A stretch of DNA of 64,000 nt from Ramlibacter sp. (lineage in GTDB: Bacteria > Pseudomonadota > Gammaproteobacteria > Burkholderiales > Burkholderiaceae_C), in assembly GCA_019635435.1 (NCBI GenBank), contig JAHBZM010000001.1, positions 1,550,001-1,614,000 on the forward strand, given 5' to 3'. Positions within the stretch are counted from its first letter, which is position 1; each line of letters starts with the position of its first letter. The notes beneath the pieces are model-generated. The model saw only the letters and a list, made by a program, of their open reading frames with translations. It was not told the DNA's origin and did no database searches. This document shows positions 60,623-64,000 of the stretch, one piece after another. Position numbers and translations under genes: made by a program.

Positions 60623-61267
60623 CTAGCGCCGCCGGCGCGGCACCACCTGCAGCTGCGCGGTGAAACGCGCCGGCGTGGCGCCCACCGTGACCGCCTGCAG
60701 CGGCAGGTCGATCAACTGGTCCGCCTGCCAGACGCGGATCTGCGCCGGGCCGTCGGGCACGTCCTCGAATACAGCCTGGCCCTCGGGCGTGGTGCGCTGG
60801 GCCCAGGGGGAGTCGGTCACGTACATGTGGCCGCGCATGGAACCGTGGATGTGGCAACCCAGCAGCACGGCGCCGGCCTTGTCGGTGGTGATCTCGGCGG
60901 TTTTGGCCGGCTTGCCGTCGGGCTTGCCATCCAGCCGCAGTTCAAAACCGCCGCCAGTGCTGGAGAACTGCGCCAGCCCGGCAGCCGAGCCGCGCACATG
61001 GTGTTCCCACGGGTCCTTGTTGGCAAAGGTCACGCGCGCGCCCACCGGCACCAGGCTCACGGCCGGGATGAAGCGCATTTTTTCCTGGTCGATGGTGACG
61101 GCCATGGGCAGCGCGACCTTGGGCTGGCCCTTGGCGCTGGTGCTGACCACCACCACGGCGTCCTGGACCGGCTTGCCTTCCTTGTCCACCACGGTGACCG
61201 AGACCACGCCGGCGCGGGCCAGCGTGGCCAGGGCGAATGACGCCATCAAAAGGGCTGCGAATCGCAT
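60623..61267 (-). CDS. Cupredoxin-like exported protein (methylamine utilization protein type)
   Basis: 214 residues with a signal peptide ending ATLARAG (about 19). A plastocyanin-like fold is suggested by His89-His90 (PWEHHVRG) and the cluster C138-H-I-H141-G-S-M-R-G-H-M148, which could give Cys, His and Met ligands to copper. Such proteins are often called methylamine utilization protein by distant likeness to amicyanin; no methylamine dehydrogenase is nearby. Periplasmic electron carrier or copper sensor is possible. Confidence 0.82.
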   Translation of the reverse strand: MRFAALLMASFALATLARAGVVSVTVVDKEGKPVQDAVVVVSTSAKGQPKVALPMAVTIDQEKMRFIPAVSLVPVGARVTFANKDPWEHHVRGSAAGLAQFSSTGGGFELRLDGKPDGKPAKTAEITTDKAGAVLLGCHIHGSMRGHMYVTDSPWAQRTTPEGQAVFEDVPDGPAQIRVWQADQLIDLPLQAVTVGATPARFTAQLQVVPRRRR

Positions 61268-61272
61268 GGGGC

Positions 61273-61707
61273 TTACCTCACCGTGATGGTGTCGCGGTGC
61301 ATGGGCGCGAGCCGGGCCAGCAACTGGTTCTGGGCGCTGAAGGGAATGCCCTGGGCGTCCATGGTCTGCTGCAGCACTTCGACGAGCGCGTTGAAGTCGG
61401 ACTTCTTGATGTCAAGATTGGCGTGGGCCGACTTCATGTCGGCGCCCTTGTACTCGCAGGGGCCGCCCATGACCTTGCAGAACTGGTCCACCAACTGCTC
61501 CTTGACGCGCTGCTGGTTGGCTGGCTTGAAGTGCGGCCCGGTGCGCGGGTCGGCCAGCAGGCGGACCATGAAATCGTCCATCAGCCGGACCAGGCCGGGC
61601 TTTTCGCCAAAGGTCTTGTACAGCGGGTCGTTGAGGGCGGTCTGCGCGAAGGCGGTGCCCGCGAGCGAGGCCAGGGCCAGGGTCAGGGCCATCAGGGTTT
61701 TTTTCAT
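61273..61707 (-). CDS. Periplasmic group 1 truncated hemoglobin
   Basis: 144 residues from ATG 61707. A signal peptide (cleavage near AFA-QTA, residue 22) is unusual for globins. The core shows FKPANQQRVKEQLVDQFCKVMGGP and the proximal His95 in KSAHANLDI. Such proteins bind O2 or NO. Placement in the periplasm beside a cupredoxin suggests handling of NO or oxygen near the electron transport chain, which is inference. Confidence 0.9.
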   Translation of the reverse strand: MKKTLMALTLALASLAGTAFAQTALNDPLYKTFGEKPGLVRLMDDFMVRLLADPRTGPHFKPANQQRVKEQLVDQFCKVMGGPCEYKGADMKSAHANLDIKKSDFNALVEVLQQTMDAQGIPFSAQNQLLARLAPMHRDTITVR

Positions 61708-61732
61708 GTCGAATCCTTGGTGCATGGAAGGG

Positions 61733-62665
61733 TCAGAACGCCACTTGCGCCGACAGGTAGGCGCCTTTTTGCTTGCGGTTGCCGGTGATGCCGGGCACCA
61801 CGCGGCCCAGGTCCACATAGGCCAGCGTCAGCGACAGGTGCTTGCTGGGCGCCCAGGCAATGAAGATGTCCTTCCAGTCGTCCTCGCGCAGCGCATCACC
61901 CAGACCGGCCGCGCGGCCCAGGGCCTCGAGGTTGTTGGGCTTGAAGCGGTATTCGGCGCCAATCGCCACGTTCCTGCTGAGCAGGTAAGCCACCGAGAAC
62001 TCGGGCTGCAGGCTGTAGCTGTTGCGGCCCGGCGCGCCCGAGCCAAAGCCCAGCAGGCCGTTCTGGTTGGCCTTGGTGTAGCGCAGCGTGCCGTTGACCA
62101 GCACGCCCTGCGCGAGGAACAGCTTGGTGGCGCTCACATACAGGTCGGTGCCGCTGGTCCTGGTGCCCAGGAAGTTGAGCACCGAACCGATCGAGCCCGG
62201 GCGGGTGTGCTTGAACTCCAGGCCCACGGCAATCTGCGGCATCAGCGTGTCGCTGTCCAGCACGGCATCGCCGGCCACCCGGACCTTGACACCGACCACG
62301 TCCATCTTGATGTGTTGGCCCGGCGTCACGCCAAAGGGCGCGATGCCGTTGAGCGCCAGGGCCGGCGAGGCGTTGAAGTCCTGGCGGGCCACCGACAGTT
62401 CCACCCGGTCCTTGAACCCCAGCGCGGCGCCATAGGCCGTGAGGCCGTAGTCCTGCGTGTGGGTGCGCGTGAGGTGGGCCGTGGCGCCAATTTCCCCCTC
62501 GGTGGCATTGCTGCCGATCACGGCCCACGGGGTCAGGCCGCCGCCGGCCGCGCCGTCAATGCTGCTGACGCCGCCGGTGAGCAGCAGCTTGCCGGTCTCG
62601 GCGTGCGCGAAGCCCGCGCACAGGGCCAGCACGGCCCAGGCCGTGGCTTGAAGCTTCAATTTCAT
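61733..62665 (-). CDS. DUF3034 outer-membrane-like protein
   Basis: 310 residues with a signal peptide (to AHA, about 22). Alternating hydrophobic residues, many Gly/Tyr and a C-terminal Phe (LSAQVAF) suggest a beta-barrel of the outer membrane. It matches the DUF3034 family; function is unknown. It starts the five-gene minus-strand cluster. Confidence 0.85.
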   Translation of the reverse strand: MKLKLQATAWAVLALCAGFAHAETGKLLLTGGVSSIDGAAGGGLTPWAVIGSNATEGEIGATAHLTRTHTQDYGLTAYGAALGFKDRVELSVARQDFNASPALALNGIAPFGVTPGQHIKMDVVGVKVRVAGDAVLDSDTLMPQIAVGLEFKHTRPGSIGSVLNFLGTRTSGTDLYVSATKLFLAQGVLVNGTLRYTKANQNGLLGFGSGAPGRNSYSLQPEFSVAYLLSRNVAIGAEYRFKPNNLEALGRAAGLGDALREDDWKDIFIAWAPSKHLSLTLAYVDLGRVVPGITGNRKQKGAYLSAQVAF

Positions 62666-62855
62666 GGGGTCACTCCGTCAGACAGGTTGTTGTGTGGGAG
62701 GAATACGCGGGGGAGTTACAACTGGATTCAAAAGAACTTTGAGGGCCGGTTTCGGGGAGAAAAGCGAATCCATGCGGCTCCGGCGGCCGTAAGACCCAAG
62801 AGAACGCCCCGCCCGCGCCGGGGTGACCCACAACAACAAGCATGAAGGAGGCCCC

Positions 62856-63287
62856 ATGTTGCGTTCGCTTTTGTTCCTTCTGCCGTGGCTGTTCGCCGCC
62901 GGGTTGCCCGCGCTGGCCGCAGCCCCGGCCAGCGCTGCGCCGGCCAGCGCTGCGCCGGCCGCGCCCCGGGTCTGGATCACGCCACCGCCGGGCGATGCCG
63001 CGCGGGGCAGGGCGCTGTATGAAGCGCGGTGTGTGGCCTGCCACAGCGTGGACAGCCACAAGATCGGGCCCGCGCACCGCGGGGTGCTGGGCCGCCGCGT
63101 GGGCAGCGCGCCGGGCTACCGCTACTCGGATGAACTCGCGGCCTCGCGCCTGCGCTGGACGCCGCAAACGCTCAACGCCTGGCTGACCGACCCCGAAGAC
63201 CTGGTGCCGGGCCAGCGCATGGGCTTTCAGGTGGACGATGCGCAGGAACGCGCGGACCTGATTGCGTGGCTGGCCACGCTCCGGTAG
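62856..63287 (+). CDS. Class I cytochrome c, exported
   Basis: 143 residues from ATG 62856 with AAGGAGG upstream. Signal peptide to about residue 22. Then a low-complexity Pro/Ala stretch from a 15-base DNA repeat, the heme site CVACH (residues about 67-71), and a distal Met in GQRMGF. Transfers electrons in the periplasm. It is divergent from the DUF3034/globin cluster, sharing a 190-base control region. Confidence 0.92.
   Translation: MLRSLLFLLPWLFAAGLPALAAAPASAAPASAAPAAPRVWITPPPGDAARGRALYEARCVACHSVDSHKIGPAHRGVLGRRVGSAPGYRYSDELAASRLRWTPQTLNAWLTDPEDLVPGQRMGFQVDDAQERADLIAWLATLR
62935..62970 (+). repeat. 15-base tandem repeat in the cytochrome c gene
   Basis: CCGGCCAGCGCTGCG occurs twice (62935-62949 and 62950-62964), then CCGGCC. 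It encodes PASAAPASAAPA, a flexible linker between signal and heme domain, and could vary by slippage. Confidence 0.8.
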
Positions 63288-63301
63288 TGGCATCACACGG
63301 C

Positions 63302-63338
63302 CGGAATTTCCTCCATCTGGAGGATGTCTCGAATTCCG
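63302..63338. promoter_or_regulatory. Nested inverted repeat upstream of the terminal gene
   Basis: CGGAATT (63302-63308) pairs with AATTCCG (63332-63338), and inside it TCCTCC (63309-63314) pairs with GGAGGA (63319-63324). It may be an operator or a 5'-UTR hairpin, 42 bases before the start codon, and carries its own GGAGGA. Confidence 0.5.
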
Positions 63339-63379
63339 TGGCGTGTTAGCTTGTGGCGCTTTGAGGGAGGAACCACGGC

Positions 63380-64000
63380 GTGACCAAGCTCGTGAATCAG
63401 ATCAACAACTTTGTGGTGCAGAACCAGGACGGGGCTGAGCTGACGGCTTACAACAGCCTCAACGGCCAGATCGTCAAGGAACACCGCTGGGTGCTGGTAT
63501 TCAACAAGGTCTTGCTGCCCGATGAATGCTCCATGACGATGTGGGAGACGCAGCAGGTCTTTGGGCAGCACAAGAAGGTCCACACCCTCAGCATTGGCTT
63601 CATCAAGGAAATCGCGGGCTGGATCGACACCATGTACATGACGGGGCATGACTACCGGCGGGTGTTGAATGACGTGAATTGGCGCACGCTGTTTCAGAGC
63701 GAGCAGCGATCGGTCGACTACATCCATGGTCTGGCGCCGCAGACCCAGATGGAGCAGACGCTGCCCTGCTTTCGCTGCGGCATTGTGCTGCCGGACACCC
63801 ACATCACCATCGACCACCACAAACCCCAGGGCGGCGGCGGTGATCAGGCTGTGCTCAAGAACCTGCGCAACATGGGCTACAACCTGACCCATGCCCCTGG
63901 CATCGGCAGTGTGAGCACGGCTTTTCTCAACGGCCAGTTCAACGCGGTACCGACCAAATCAGGCGGCGTGGTCAACCAGGGTGACGATGAGGGCAAGGCT
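63380..64000 (+). CDS. Uncharacterised protein with CxxC and IDHH motif, truncated by window end
   Basis: 207 codons are open from GTG 63380, with GGGAGG about ten bases upstream, and continue beyond the window. The N-terminal 120 residues have no recognised motif (WVLVFNKVLLPDECSMTMWE). Residues about 134-155 read CFRCGIVLPDTHITIDHHKP, a CxxC knuckle followed by IDHH-P, which resembles an HNH/treble-clef nuclease or zinc site. A Gly-rich stretch (QGGGGDQAVLKNLRNMGYN) follows. No signal peptide. The family is not recognised; nuclease or polymorphic-toxin domain is a guess. Confidence 0.6.
   Translation, partial: MTKLVNQINNFVVQNQDGAELTAYNSLNGQIVKEHRWVLVFNKVLLPDECSMTMWETQQVFGQHKKVHTLSIGFIKEIAGWIDTMYMTGHDYRRVLNDVNWRTLFQSEQRSVDYIHGLAPQTQMEQTLPCFRCGIVLPDTHITIDHHKPQGGGGDQAVLKNLRNMGYNLTHAPGIGSVSTAFLNGQFNAVPTKSGGVVNQGDDEGKA

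Noticed and set aside
60623..61267. A methylamine utilisation operon
   Set aside because: Only the cupredoxin-like protein carries that family name; no methylamine dehydrogenase subunits or maturation genes are present.
63293..63892. A 199-codon minus-strand open frame at the window end
   Set aside because: The plus strand has a 207-codon frame from a GTG with a good ribosome binding site and a CxxC/IDHH motif; the minus frame lacks motifs and a ribosome binding site.

Overview
The window is about 64 kb of dense, GC-rich chromosome from a betaproteobacterium of the order Burkholderiales, most likely family Comamonadaceae (Acidovorax/Variovorax/Rhodoferax/Polaromonas-like). This assignment is an inference. 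It rests on the gene order (rplU-rpmA-obgE-proB; pilB-pilC-pilD-coaE-zapD-yacG-mutT; accB-accC-prmA; prmC-prfA-hemA), on Bug-type and IcmF proteins, and on the repeat families between genes. There is no integrase, transposase, phage gene, CRISPR array or rRNA. The one RNA gene seen is tRNA-Pro(CGG).

Layout: 1-5.1 kb holds the end of a Ser/Thr kinase, a small ion channel, TldD, an uncharacterised protein, and aroG behind a clear aromatic amino acid attenuator. 5.1-16.8 kb holds mpl (with an in-frame tandem insertion), an acyl-CoA ligase, a TlpA-like thioredoxin, accB-accC-prmA, a PfkB kinase, an SDR enzyme and an MBL-fold lipoprotein. 16.9-22.8 kb holds icmF with a perfect palindromic operator, a divergent persulfide dioxygenase-rhodanese fusion, and argJ. 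22.8-30.8 kb holds an AAA+ protein, mutT, yacG, zapD, coaE, the type IV pilus genes pilD/C/B, tRNA-Pro and ispB. 31-37.5 kb holds ribosomal proteins L21 and L27, obgE, proB, rppH, proS and a lytic transglycosylase. 37.5-47.4 kb is a transport region: a LysR regulator, a Bug-type binding protein, and a seven-gene dipeptide-type ABC operon ending in an N-formylglutamate amidohydrolase-like enzyme and an M20 amidohydrolase. 47.4-57.5 kb holds a CBS/CNNM transporter-like protein, an AAA+ ATPase, glutaredoxin, prmC, prfA, hemA, yaaA, a prolyl-hydroxylase-like oxygenase, an alpha/beta hydrolase and queF. 57.5-64 kb holds a 412-base gap filled with inverted repeats, a dienoyl-CoA-isomerase-like crotonase, and a five-gene minus-strand cluster (DUF3034 protein, periplasmic truncated hemoglobin, cupredoxin-like protein, ECF sigma factor, anti-sigma factor). 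Divergent to that cluster is a cytochrome c, and after it a truncated gene with a CxxC...IDHH zinc/nuclease-like motif runs off the end.

The most distinctive signals are non-coding or at the coding boundary. (1) A leader peptide with eight aromatic residues in nine codons sits before aroG, with exactly computable competing hairpins. (2) A dispersed repeat has a constant 17-base GCTA-N9-AGC module, seen at nine places. It supplies start codons, stop codons, C-termini and probably a signal peptide to neighbouring genes. (3) A second repeat family is present as two in-frame 81-base copies inside mpl and once in the adjacent gap. (4) Two adjacent large inverted repeats lie downstream of queF. (5) A palindromic operator lies in front of icmF. 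Most genes are housekeeping; the sigma/globin/cupredoxin cluster and the truncated terminal gene are the least described parts.
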